The notes under the pieces were generated by a model. It had not been told where the DNA came from and did not search any database. It saw only the letters and a list, made by a program, of their open reading frames with translations. From assembly GCF_018446385.1 (NCBI RefSeq), contig NC_056002.1, forward strand, positions 9,496,894-9,560,893: a stretch of 64,000 nucleotides of DNA, written 5' to 3'. How positions within the stretch are numbered: position 1 is the first letter of the stretch; each line of letters opens with the position of its first letter. Shown piece after piece: positions 22,723-33,081 of this stretch. The stretch comes from Zingiber officinale. Taxonomy: Eukaryota; Streptophyta; Magnoliopsida; Zingiberales; Zingiberaceae. Both the position numbers and the translations under genes were made by a program.

Positions 22723-24369
22723 ATGTCAATGAAGGAGGGACATAGTACTTCACGACCACCATTCTATGAAGGCAGCAATTTTGCTTATTGGAAGAGCCGC
22801 ATGGAACACTATCTCATGACCGAAATTGATATGTGGTTCTCAATCACGGAGGGATTCATGGCGCCAACTGAAAATGGAAAAATGCTTGAGTCATCCAAGT
22901 GGACTGTTGAACAAAAATTGAAGGCTCAAGCAAATGCAAAGGCGATTGTGACTCTTCAATGTGGATTAAGCTCGGAACAACTCAACAAAGTTGGACCCTT
23001 TAAGAGTGCCAAGGATTTGTGGGATAAGCTTATTGAACTAAATGAAGGCACCAAGGATTCAAGAATTGCAAAGAGGGATTTGTTGATAAATCAACTTCAA
23101 AACTTCACCATGAAGGATGGAGAAACGGTGAGCTCACTACATGGGAGATTCAAGGAACTCCTAAATGGTCTTCATTCAGTTGGAGAGAGTGTGGAGAACC
23201 GAGATCTCATAAGGTATGCTTTAAAATCTTTCCCAAGAAACTCTTTATGGTCATCCATGGTGGATGCTTATAAGGTTTCAAGGGATTTGTCAATAGTGAA
23301 ATTGGATGAATTATTTTGTGAACTTGAATTGCATGAGCAAGCTAACACAAGCCATAAGGAGAAAGGTATAGCATTGGTTGCAGGTGAAAAGAGCAAAAAG
23401 AAGCACAAGGAAAAGAAAAAGGAGAAGAAGGAGTCATCTTCAGAATCCGAACAAGATAGTGATAGTGATAGTGATAGTGATGAAGAGCTATCATCAAGTG
23501 AAATGGCAAACTTCGTTCGAAGAATGATGAGACATTCAAGGAAGTTTGACAAAAAGGATGTTAAGAAAATCTTCAATGATGAGAAAAGAAAAGGTAAATC
23601 TCTTGTAGATTCTAAGAATAAAACTGATGTAATTTGCTATGAATGTAAGAAAAAGGGGCACTACAAAACGGAGTGTCCAAAGTTGAAAAAGCAAGAGGAA
23701 AAGATCAAGAAAAAGAAGAAGGCGTTGAAAGCCACATGGGATGACTCATCATCAAGCTCATCGGAAGAAGATGAAAGGAAGAGCTCAAAGCACATGGCTC
23801 TCATGGCCTTAAGTCATGTAGAAGATAGTGAAGATGAAGATAGTCATGAAGAAGATGTGGAGTCTTCAAGTGAGTCATCTTCTAGTGATGATGAGGTAAT
23901 TTCTCCCAAGCTTGATAAGATGTCTGCCACCATTGCATGCTTAACCAATGCACTAGCTAAATCAAAAGGGAAGGTCAAAAGATTGCAAAGTGAATTGAAA
24001 TCACTCAAAAATGAAATTGTGCCATGTGAAAGTTGCATGCTTCATGAAAATGACAAAAATGATGTTGATGATCTTGAAAAAGAAAATGTATCATTGAAAT
24101 CACAAGTTGATGATCTTAGATGTGCTCTAGTAAAATTTACTTCAAGCTCAAAATACTTAGATATGATTCTAGGAGCTCAAAGAGGCGTGTACAATAAAGC
24201 GAGACTAGGTTTCAAATCTCAAGATAAGGAAGTTAAATTCATGTCCCTAATTAGTAGAAACCATGCTTCAAGGGTTAAGGTTGTTCAAGCTTGGGTACCC
24301 AAGCAATTTGTTATTGATGCTACCGGACCCAAAGTGTGGGTACCAAAATATTTGGTTCATCGTGTTTAA
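22723..24369 (+). CDS. Element A gag (Sirevirus nucleocapsid protein)
   Basis: 548 residues from the ATG at 22723 (MSMKEGHS), the first ATG past the primer site in a frame that opens earlier. Seen: a gag domain with RPPFYEGSNFAYWKSRM (about 12-28) and DLWDKL, a Lys-rich tract, an acidic Ser/Asp repeat (SDSDSDSDSDEE), one CCHC knuckle at 305-318 (CYECKKKGHYKTEC), a second acidic Ser-rich region and a C-terminal coiled coil. It ends with WVPKYLVHRV and a TAA; in related elements this frame would run on into protease, so a one-base slip near 24355 is likely. Confidence 0.92.
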   Translation: MSMKEGHSTSRPPFYEGSNFAYWKSRMEHYLMTEIDMWFSITEGFMAPTENGKMLESSKWTVEQKLKAQANAKAIVTLQCGLSSEQLNKVGPFKSAKDLWDKLIELNEGTKDSRIAKRDLLINQLQNFTMKDGETVSSLHGRFKELLNGLHSVGESVENRDLIRYALKSFPRNSLWSSMVDAYKVSRDLSIVKLDELFCELELHEQANTSHKEKGIALVAGEKSKKKHKEKKKEKKESSSESEQDSDSDSDSDEELSSSEMANFVRRMMRHSRKFDKKDVKKIFNDEKRKGKSLVDSKNKTDVICYECKKKGHYKTECPKLKKQEEKIKKKKKALKATWDDSSSSSSEEDERKSSKHMALMALSHVEDSEDEDSHEEDVESSSESSSSDDEVISPKLDKMSATIACLTNALAKSKGKVKRLQSELKSLKNEIVPCESCMLHENDKNDVDDLEKENVSLKSQVDDLRCALVKFTSSSKYLDMILGAQRGVYNKARLGFKSQDKEVKFMSLISRNHASRVKVVQAWVPKQFVIDATGPKVWVPKYLVHRV

Positions 24370-25327
24370 ACAGGCATGCAAAAAGGGGGAGCATCCAACA
24401 ACATGGTTCTTAGATAGTGGATGCTCTAAGCATATGACGGGAGACTCATCAAAATTTTCATCATTTAGACACAAAAGTAAAGGTACCGTTTCTTTTGGTA
24501 ATAGTGGTGAGCTAAAAGTTATTGGAATTGGAGATATTAGAATTTCCGAGAAATTTGTAATAAAAAATGTGTTACTAGTAAAAGGTATGACTTTTAATCT
24601 CTTGAGTGTTAGTCAACTATGTGACTCGGGGTATAGAGTTGAGTTCAACTCATCTCAATGCCTAGTCAAACATAGTGAACTAAACACCAATGTTCTCATA
24701 GGCCATAGAAAAGAAAATATTTATCAAGTTGAACTATTTGGTGCTACTAATGTGTTTGCTAAGTGTCTCATGTCCAAAGAAGAGGAGACGTGGCTTTGGC
24801 ACCGGAGACTCGCTCACACCAACATGAAGAATATCAAAAATCTCTCAAGGAAGGAGTTGGTGCACGGATTGCCAAAGTTGAAGTTTCAAAAGGACAAAAT
24901 ATGTGATGCATGTCAAATGGGTAAGCAAACCAAAGCTACTCATAAAGGTAAAAATGTTGTAAGTACTTCAAATGCTTTAGAGCTCATTCACATGGATTTA
25001 TTTGATAGTAGCAAATATATTTCTTTAAACGGTAGTAGATATTGCTTTGTGATTGTGGATGATTACACTAGATATACATGGGTGTTTTTCTTGAAACATA
25101 AGGATCAAACTCTAGATACCTTGATTGCTTTTTGTAATAGAGTAGAAAATGAAAAGGCTCATAAGATAAACAAAATAAGAAGTGATCATGGAGGTGAGTT
25201 TGAAAATGATAGATTCACAAGTTTTTGTATGGAAAAAGGCTACAAACATGAGTTTTCAACCCTCAACAAAATGGAGTTGTTGAGAGGAAAAATAGGGTGT
25301 TACAAGAGGCCGCTAGGAGCATGTTAA
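24357..25327 (+). pseudogene. Element A protease and integrase, frame 2 (frameshifted at both ends)
   Basis: Begins in frame only just before the gag stop. Seen: aspartic protease WFLDSGCSKHMTGD (Asp codon 24412-24414), GAG-pre-integrase LWHRRLAH with the HHCC finger (CDACQMGK), and the integrase core with HMDLFD, DDYTRYTWVFFLKHKDQ and RSDHGGEF. Near 25261, just after HEFST, a short deletion throws the frame out; the conserved QQNG region is present in the DNA but read wrongly. The frame then ends at 25327. Confidence 0.88.
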
Positions 25328-26562
25328 ATGAATATTCACTACATAGTTTCCTATGGGCCGAAGCAATCAATACGGCTTGTTATGTCCAAAATCGAACTTT
25401 AATACATAGGTTTCTAGGAAAAACACCTCATGAATTGTGGTTTGGTAAACAACCTACAATTAAGCATCTTAGAGTATTTGGGTGTAAGGTCTATATTCTA
25501 AACACCAAGGATCACTTGGGAAAGTTTTCCGCTAAGGCGGATGAGGGGATTCTTGTAGGATACTCAAGTCATAGCAAGGCATACCGAATTTACAACAAAA
25601 GATCAAAACTAGTTGAAGAATCACTAAATGTTGTATTTGAAGAAAATCCCTCTTTAAACGCTATAAGAACAAACAATGAAGGATTACAATTTGAGTTAGA
25701 GAAACTAACACTAAATGAGGTAAATCATCAAGGAGAAGAAAATCAAGAAAGTGATGGTGAGAAAAATGAACCTTTGCCACTTGAACCCGAAATTACAACA
25801 AATCAAGACTCAAGACCTATTAGGACTCATGTAAATCATCCCTTAGATCAAGTAGTAGGAGACATTACTCAAGGAGTGAGAACTCGATCTTACTTTAGAA
25901 ATGAAGGAAGTCAAGTTGCCCTAATATCTCAAATAGAACCAAAAACCATTGATGATGCCTTGTTTGATCCGGATTGGATTTTAGCAATGCAAGATGAATT
26001 ATCTCAATTTGAGAGAAGTCAAGTTTGGGATTTAGTTCCTAGGCCTAACAACAAATCAATTATTGATACAAAATGGGTTTTTAGGAACAAACTTGATGAT
26101 AAAGGAATAGTGGTGAGAAACAAAGCTAGATTGGTCGCTAGGGGTTTCAATCAAGTAGAAGGGTTGGACTATGATGAAACTTATGTACCCGTAGCAAGAT
26201 TGGAGTCAATTAGAATGATGCTGGCCTTTGCCGCCCACAAGGGCTTCAAATTGTACCAAATGGATGTAAAATCAGCATTTTTAAATGGTGTGATAAAGGA
26301 AGAAGTATATGTTGAGCAACCACCGGGATTTGAAAATTTGGAGTGTCCAACCCATGTATATAAACTTAAAAAGGCCTTATATGGACTAAAACAAGCTCCT
26401 CGGGCTTGGTATGAACGATTGTCAACATTTCTAGTATCAAAAGGGTTTCATAGAGGCAAAATTGATCCTACTTTATTCTTGAAAAATAATGGTAATGATT
26501 TGTTTGTGGCCCAAGTATATGTAGATGACATTATTTGTGGTTCCACAAATAAAGATTTTTAA
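25262..26562 (+). pseudogene. Element A integrase C-terminus and reverse transcriptase, frame 1
   Basis: Continues integrase (RSMLNEYSLHSFLWAEA, TPHELWFG) and then the copia reverse transcriptase: TKWVFRNKLDDKG, ARLVARGF, YQMDVKSAFLNG, YGLKQAPRAWY and the catalytic YVDDI at 26518-26532. It stops at TAA 26560-26562 within a T-run, a site where the family reads on; one missing T accounts for it. Confidence 0.9.
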
Positions 26563-26596
26563 ATGAATTCATTAATCACATGGAGAGTGAATTGAA

Positions 26597-27460
26597 ATGA
26601 GTTTGGTTGGTGAGTTGACATTTTTCCTAGGATTACAAATTAAGCAAACAAAAGAGGGCATTTACATTCATCAATCCAAATATGTCAAAGAGCTATTTAA
26701 GAAATTTGGAATGGAAAATGCAAAGGAAATATCTACCCCCATGGCCACAAATACTAAGTTGGATAAAGACATTGAGGGGAAAGAAGTTGACTCCAAAGTG
26801 TATCGTAGTGCTATAGGAAGTCTTCTCTATCTCACGGCTAGTAGACCGGATATACTTTTCACCGTAGGTATATGTGCTAGGTATCAATCTTGTGCCAAGG
26901 AGTCACATTTGAGTGCCGTTAAGCGAATTCTTCGTTATCTCAAGGGGACTCAAAATGTTGGTCTTTGGTATCCTAGAACCGAAACTTTTGACCTAGTGGG
27001 CTATACCGATTCCGACTATGCCGGATGCAAGTTGGATCGCAAAAGCACTAGTGGTAGTTGTCAATTTCTAGGGTCCTCTTTAGTAAGTTGGTCAAGTAGA
27101 AAACAACATTGTGTAGCTCTCTCCACAACCGAAGCGGAATATATTGCCATGGGAGAGTGTGTATCGCAATTATTGTGGATGACTCATACTCTAGAAGACT
27201 ATAAACTTACCTATAACAATGTTCAAGTACTTTGTGATAATGTGAGTACAATCAATTTAACAAAAAATCCCGTTCATCATTCAAGAACGAAACACATAGA
27301 GGTTAAGCATCATTTTATCCGTGATCATGTAACTCGAGGTGATATCATTTTAAATTATGTTGGATCAAAATCTAACTTAGCCGATATCTTCACCAAACCT
27401 CTTCCCGAAGTTGAATTTAGCTTTCTTAGAAGAGAATTGGGAATGTGTTATATTGATTAA
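26597..27460 (+). pseudogene. Element A reverse transcriptase end and RNase H, frame 2
   Basis: 288-codon stretch resuming at MSLVGELTFFLGLQIKQ after a second small slip near 26592. Contains the connection domain and a full copia RNase H: GYTDSDYAGC (catalytic Asp), STTEAEYIAM (catalytic Glu), CDN, and the terminal NLADIFTKPLP. Ends at a natural-looking TAA. Intact apart from the missing upstream connection. Confidence 0.92.
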
Positions 27461-28035
27461 ATCAAATCCTCCATGGTCACTTTATAGATAGAGCCTTTGG
27501 GTTCTTCACCTTATTTTTTTTTGCCTCTCACAAATACATAGGGTTATCTTCTTTGTGTGATTTAGATGGGGGTGAGAGGTTAGGAATATTTATCTTGGTC
27601 ATAATGCTTGTTATGATGCATTAAGTTGGCCAAGAAAAATGATTTTACATGAAACATTCATTTGTCCAATCATAGGGAAAGCAAGTGTACAACTCATGTG
27701 CCCGTTGCTCTACATTTATGATTGGAAATTTCCAATTGATCATGTCACAACTCACTTCTGAAACATTGGTTGAAGTGTGTTATTGGATGGGGATTATTAT
27801 GAAAAAGATAGATACAAACTTCCTCATATCTTTGAAGTTTTCAATAATTTGTGGTTTTGTGTAAGTTTTCACTAAGACGAGTTTATTTTTATTAAACTTT
27901 ATTTTTCCTTGATAATATGGGACATATATAGTGTCTATGCAAAATTTCGTGATTTTTGGAGTAGTGTACAATTAGTTGTGCTTTTCCAAATCTTGGTTCT
28001 GAAAGTTTTTCAGACATGCACAACTATCAGGCTTC
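27461..28035 (+). other. Noncoding spacer between pol and the env-like region of element A
   Basis: AT-rich, no frame of note. Element B contains a similar spacer (GTCTAC/ATGCACGAAATTTC-like run before its own palindromes, near 40107), which shows the two elements share this segment. Confidence 0.6.
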
Positions 28036-28368
28036 CCAATCGATTGGTCAATCGATTGGGAGGCTCGCACTTGGCCTCAGAAGGCACCTGAATCTATCAA
28101 TGGATCGATTCAGAGTACCTCGATCGATCAATGGATCGATTGAGACGCTCGTCGGTTTTCACAGAAGGTATCTGAATCGATCAATGGATCGATTCAGAGA
28201 ACCTCAATCGATCAATGGATCGATTGAGACGCCTTTTCGGCTTTCCACAGAAGGCGTCTGAATCGATCTATGGATCGATTCAGACGTTCGTTCGATTTTC
28301 ACAGAAGCATTGTGAATCGATCGACCGATCGATTCAATTACTCTCAATCGATCGGTCGATCGATCGAA
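28036..28368. repeat. Palindrome array ahead of the env-like gene of element A
   Basis: Begins with CCAATCGATTGGTCAATCGATTGG, then several 8-4-8 inverted repeats with spacer AATG (AATCGATC-AATG-GATCGATT) and a last pair with spacers GACC and GGTC. It is followed by a pyrimidine-rich stretch (28405-28445) and the putative first exon of the env-like gene. Confidence 0.88.
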
Positions 28369-28603
28369 GCCCTAAAACCCGTCTTAAACCTGTGGATCCG
28401 AATCGATCCCTTACCTTTTCCTTTTCTCTTTCTCTCTCTCGACGCGGCTTTTGCCCTAGGCGATTTTCCAGGCGACGGCTCTGCCTGTCTCGATCGTCAC
28501 TCCGGCGTGCTTCTCCGGCGAAGAGGAGCTATCCCACTTCTCTTCCAGTTCTCTCTCGACACACTGGGCAGCTCCTTTCCTCTTCTCCGCGTCCTCACAC
28601 AAA

Positions 28604-30196
28604 ATGCGGACTCAAAACCCTAAACCTAGGTAAAACTCGTTGCTCTACTCCTTGTTGTTCCTTTTTGCTGCTATTCTTGACCTAATCTGTATTTTTGTAT
28701 GTCTTTGTGCATTGCATTATCCCTCATTGCACTTATTGCATTACCCTTAAATCTTTGCATTACTGTCAAACCATTCACTGTCTTTTTCTCACGCACTTTG
28801 TATTCCTTCCCGTTCACTGTCAACCCTGGGCATCTCGTGCATTTGTTTTCTATCCCACAGAAAGAAGCAAAAGGTCCGTGAATCGGGCGAAGGGTCGTCT
28901 GTTCCTTCCTCACGCCCTCAACCTCCCACTGACCCTAGGTTTCCAAATGCTGCAATGCAACAATCTTTCACCAAAAACACCTTCAAACTTATTCCCCCTC
29001 GATCAGTGAATTTGCAATATTATAGATCTTCTTGTTTTGATACCTATAATAGGTTCAAGCATTATAAACTTGGCCCTTTGTTGACTTGTGAGAGGGACAT
29101 CAATATAGGTCTTGTCTCCGAATTCTATAATAATTTACACACTTCAGATGGTGTAAATTATCGCACTCGTGTTGCCAAACGGAGCCTGGACTTCTCTTAT
29201 GAGATTCTTCAATCTTATCTCGAATGTCTTCCCTCAAACAATGACTTTGTCTTTTATCCGAATCTTCCCGATGAGTTGCCTCCACCTTTTGAGCATATTA
29301 GCATTGACTCCATGCATCAGTTCTTCTTTGGTCGTCCTCGTCCGGATGGGCCAGATGCTCATATCACTAAGTTTTCTTCTCTTGAGTTATCGGCTGAAAA
29401 TGCCGCTTTGTTTAAAGTGATCATCAACTGTCTTTTCCCCATTGCCTCTCGTGCCCTAGCCATTCTACGACCGCCTCATATGTTTGCTCTTTACGCCATT
29501 CGTCATTCCCTTGACATCAACATCACTCTGAATATCTTTCATTGCATCATCCATTTCACCCAGCCCGTGCAGCAGACGATCCATATGCCTTTCGGGCATC
29601 TTATCACCGATTGGCTGGCGTCCCAGAAGGTTGATGTCTCCCGGGGGCGGTTGGAGCACATGACAGTGGCTTATTCGCGGATTTCTTCCCGCTCTTTCAA
29701 GAAGTCGGGTCTGATTGGTGGTCCAGCTGGAGTTCGATGGATCGATGGCCGTGCTTTTGGGGAGGGACCCCGGGCTCGCCAAAGGGGGGATGCACAGGCC
29801 TTGGCTCCTGCGGAGGATGAGGCTGAGGAGGAGTTCCACGGGCCAGCTTCTCCGACTCTTGAGGAGACGGTTTCCACTCGTCTTGAGGAGCTGACCTTGG
29901 AGGTAGCCAGCCTGCGTACCACGTTGGATACTGTGGTCCAACAGCAGACTTCGATGCAGGCGACTATGACTTCGATGCAGCGGACTCTGGATACACTGGT
30001 GGACTTAGTGGGCTCGTGGGTGACGGTTCACCCGTCTCAGTCTGGTCCATCCCCCGCCCCTGTTCCTCCTGCTGAGGATGCCCCTGATCCTGACTCTGCG
30101 GCGGTTCCTGCTCCGGCTACTACGTCTGCTCCAGCTGCTGATCCTGATCCTCCTCCTCCTGGCGACGAGCTTATCGAGTTTTATGTTCCTATATGA
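28604..30196 (+). CDS. Element A env-like third gene, probably with one intron
   Basis: The open frame 28861-30196 joins a short upstream exon (28604-28629, starting ATG, donor AG/GTAAAA) across a 230-base intron ending TTTTCTATCCCACAG; together 453 residues in one frame. Without splicing, the first ATG of the frame is at 28955. Seen: an N-terminal basic and Pro-rich part; a central alpha-rich domain of the kind labelled putative plant transposon protein (FYNNLH, RPDGPDAHITKFSS, PFGHLITDWL); a coiled coil (about 380-420, LEELTLEVASLRTTLD); and a long Pro/Ala/Asp tail. No clear signal peptide or transmembrane segment is visible, so an envelope role is only by position. Known Sireviruses carry a gene here. 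Confidence 0.75.
28630..28860 (+). other. Putative intron in the env-like gene
   Basis: GTAAAA donor, CAG acceptor after a pyrimidine tract. Removing it fuses two open frames without a stop and supplies an ATG; the intron itself has stops in all frames. Confidence 0.65.
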
Positions 30197-30597
30197 TATG
30201 TTTTTATTTGTTGTATGGATGGTTATTCTGGAGTCCTTTTTGTGAACTCTATTTTATTTTGAATGTATGATATTTTTTTGCTACACTCTCCTTTTGATTC
30301 TACATTTCAGTGTTGTTATGTTCTGTTGATATATGTGTTTTAGGGGGAGCATTCCTTGGATGTATCATATTTGCCTTGTGCACTTATTGAGGGGGAGTTA
30401 TTCGCTTTTGATTTTTGACAAAGGGGGAGATCTATGTTGAAGTTCATGCTTATTGCTTATGCCTATCGTAGTAAATTAAAATCAAGCTTACTGCAATTAT
30501 GCAATTATTATTTCAGCAAGCTACAATCATTATTTATCGTTGTATTGGAAATTAGCCTAAACTTAAATAGATTGTCAAACATCAAAAAGGGGGAGAT
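30197..30597 (+). other. 3' noncoding region and polypurine tracts of element A
   Basis: Three purine runs (TTAGGGGGAGC, TGAGGGGGAGT, AAAGGGGGAGAT) precede the terminal one (AAAAAGGGGGAGAT, 30584-30597). Multiple polypurine tracts are a known Sirevirus trait. Confidence 0.8.
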
Positions 30598-31863
30598 TGT
30601 TGGTGCAATCATGCCCTGGAAGTTTCAATGTGTTGACATTTATTTAAGTTTAGGTTAATACGGTGGAACTAACATGCATTGTGAGTTTGCAGGAGGAGTT
30701 TCTTGCAGGTCAGAAGACCAGATGCAAGAGAAGACCAAGAAGGTCGAGGACTGGATTCTTGGCAAAAAGAGTTCTTGCAGGTCAGAAGACCAGATGCAAG
30801 GCAAGAGAAGTCCAAGAAGGTCGGGGACCGGATTCTTGGCAAGAGAAACCTCCTGCAAGTCACAAGATTATGTGTGTGATAGGCTCACTGTCAGAGATCG
30901 ATTGGAAAATCAATTCGAGACATGGTCGATTGGCTCAGTTCAATCGATCACCGATCGATTGGATGGCAATCGATTGGTCGATCGATTGGTAAAGTTTCTA
31001 GAAAGCGTCTGGATCGATCACCGATCGATTCAGACTGAATCGATCGGCCGATCGATCCGTGAACATTCTCGTCTGAATCGATCACCGATCGATTCAGGGA
31101 TTGAATCGATCGGCCGATCGATCCGCTGAGTCACGAAGTCAGAAACTCGAATCGATCAGCCGATCGATTCAAGTTATTGAATCGATCGGCCGATCGATTC
31201 ACGCAGCTGCTAAATTCATGAGCAAGCGTTTGAATCGATTCAAACGCTGCCCCAATCGATCCAAGTCAAATAAAAGAATCTGCACCGTTGATCTTGACGC
31301 GATGGCTTCCAACGGATAGTTGTGAATCGATTGGAATATGACCTCAATCGATCCACGGCGACGGCGGCGTGAGAAACGGCTAGTTTTCTCAACGTATAAA
31401 GCACGGAAAGAAACGGGAAAACAGATACAAAAAAAAACACTATACTGTTCCATTGCTCTCCAGGCCTTTTGAAAGCTCTCAAGTGATAAAGATTCAAAGC
31501 AAAGGGTCCAAGCTCCTCACTACTACGTACTGAAATCTCACCTGCAAAGAAGAAGCTGGTTAAATCTTGTAATCCTTCTCTACTTCTTCTTTGTAGCTTT
31601 TGTGATATTTATTTTGAAGAAAAGGGAGAGGTGTATTTCTGTTAAGGTTTCTCCACCTTCGGTGTAATTCCGAGAAGGAGGGTTTTCGATAGTGAAAGAG
31701 TGTGAGTGGTGTGGATCCTTGGATTAGTCACCTCCTTGAGGAGGTGGATACCAAGTAAATAACGGTGTTAGCATTGCCTTCAGATTTCCGCTGTGCAAAA
31801 CAAAGTTAATCAGAAAAAGAAGTGAGCCATTCACCCCCCCCTCTAGCTCAACCGATCCTAACA
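30598..31863 (+). repeat. 3' LTR of element A
   Basis: 1266 bases, almost identical to the 5' LTR outside the palindrome block (30940-31201), where short pieces are missing and spacers shrink from AGCC to ACC. Ends TCCTAACA, followed by GTATT. Confidence 0.95.
30940..31201. repeat. Palindrome array in the 3' LTR of element A
   Basis: Same array as in the 5' LTR but shorter: several units read AATCGATC-ACC-GATCGATT and the CACAGAATC hairpins are lost. Confidence 0.85.
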
Positions 31864-31868
31864 GTATT

Positions 31869-32300
31869 CTCCATTGATTATATATTATTTTCATTTTTAA
31901 TATCATATTAAATAATTTTGTAAATCATTTAATACCTTATTCCTCTAGGCACTTCCGTACCTCTATTGAAATATCATCTGGTCAAACAACTTTTCCATTG
32001 TGTATCCCATTTAAAGTTTATTTTACTTTTAAAGTTTAAATTTTAAGATAAAAATTAAACTTTGTATACTCATTTGACTTAGTTAAATTACGTAAGTTAT
32101 GTTGGTTATTTAAACATTTATTAAAAAGTTGATAAAAATATATTTTTCATCACTTTTTTTTATTTCTTTATCATTTACTTAATACCCTATTACATTCATT
32201 TTTAATATATTTTATTTAGATAAAATATGTTGTCTTCATTTCTTATTATTCTATAAATGTCTTGTTCTTCTTCTTTTATATTTAATTTTTAATATAATTG
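31869..32300 (-). mobile_element. Degraded LINE remnant, second part
   Basis: Resumes directly after the element A target duplication with TTATTCCTCTAGGCACTTCC (31940-31959), a run I recognise from antisense plant LINE reverse transcriptase, so the Sirevirus landed inside this LINE. The right limit is uncertain. Confidence 0.55.
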
Positions 32301-33000
32301 TTTAAAATTTTTATCATTTATTTTATTCATGGATTTTTTTTAAGTAAACTAATTAAATTTTCTCTAGATTTCTTAAGTGAAGTAAAGGAGCTTGCCACAG
32401 GGAAATTAGACTTAATTCTACCTTTTAAAGGTAAATATGTCATTTTTAACGGTCTCCTAGTACTGACCCTACGGATATGGATGAAAGTAAATATAAGTAT
32501 ACAAATATTAGACGTATAATGTGATAAATCATAAATTGTCATTTTTTAAAAATCGATCCATTGTCTACCGTTTATGGTGCGCCTTGGAGGCTTAATTCTA
32601 CCTTTTAACGATACATGATCATCGCCATACTGTTTTCCTAAAAACAAAAAAAGGGTTGAATCTAATAATCAACACTAATGCTTGGGTTGGTATATGCGAG
32701 TTCATTATCAGTAATTAAAACGGTTTGAAATAACTGCTTTGTTTGTTTAACTCTAATTTTGTTTTTTTCTTATCTAATTTTAATTTAGTTGTTTCCGTTT
32801 AATAACTTAATATTTAAAAAATCATACTTGTAGTTTCTTCCATAATAACTAATAAATATTCGTGTTAGAAATATATAATTTCTTAAATATCAACTCGTGC
32901 CAAACGGCTGAGATTTTTTTTTGAGCTGGTCATAAATATGACAAGAAAAGAACTCAAATGTCAGTCCGGAGACAAAATTACACTTCTCATAAATAAACAA
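32301..33000. other. Intergenic DNA and 3' flank of the MINDY-3-like gene
   Basis: AT-rich; the end (about 32980-33080) is the 3' untranslated region of the minus-strand gene. Nothing else supported. Confidence 0.5.
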
Positions 33001-33081
33001 ATTGACAGTAGCATTACAACAATCAGACAACTTTAGGCATCTGGGCGTTTTCCTTCAGGATGTGTCGATTGGCTCTTGGTT

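Larger units (their letters stand above)
21341..31863 (+). mobile_element. Sirevirus-type Ty1/copia retrotransposon with env-like gene (element A)
   Basis: A 10,523-base element flanked by GTATT (21336-21340 and 31864-31868). LTRs run from TGTTGGTGCA to TCCTAACA; a perfect initiator-Met tRNA primer site (TGGTATCAGAGC, 22655-22666) follows the 5' LTR, and a polypurine tract (AAAAAGGGGGAGAT) precedes the 3' LTR. Order: gag, protease, integrase, reverse transcriptase, RNase H, then an additional env-like gene, which is the Sirevirus plan. Pol is broken by a few small indels. LTR parts outside the palindrome block are nearly identical, so the insertion is young. It sits inside the older antisense LINE. 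Confidence 0.95.

Noticed and set aside
28215..28685. 156-codon frame across the palindrome array
   Set aside because: The frame reads through repeated GATCGAT units and a pyrimidine tract; its translation is repeat-derived.
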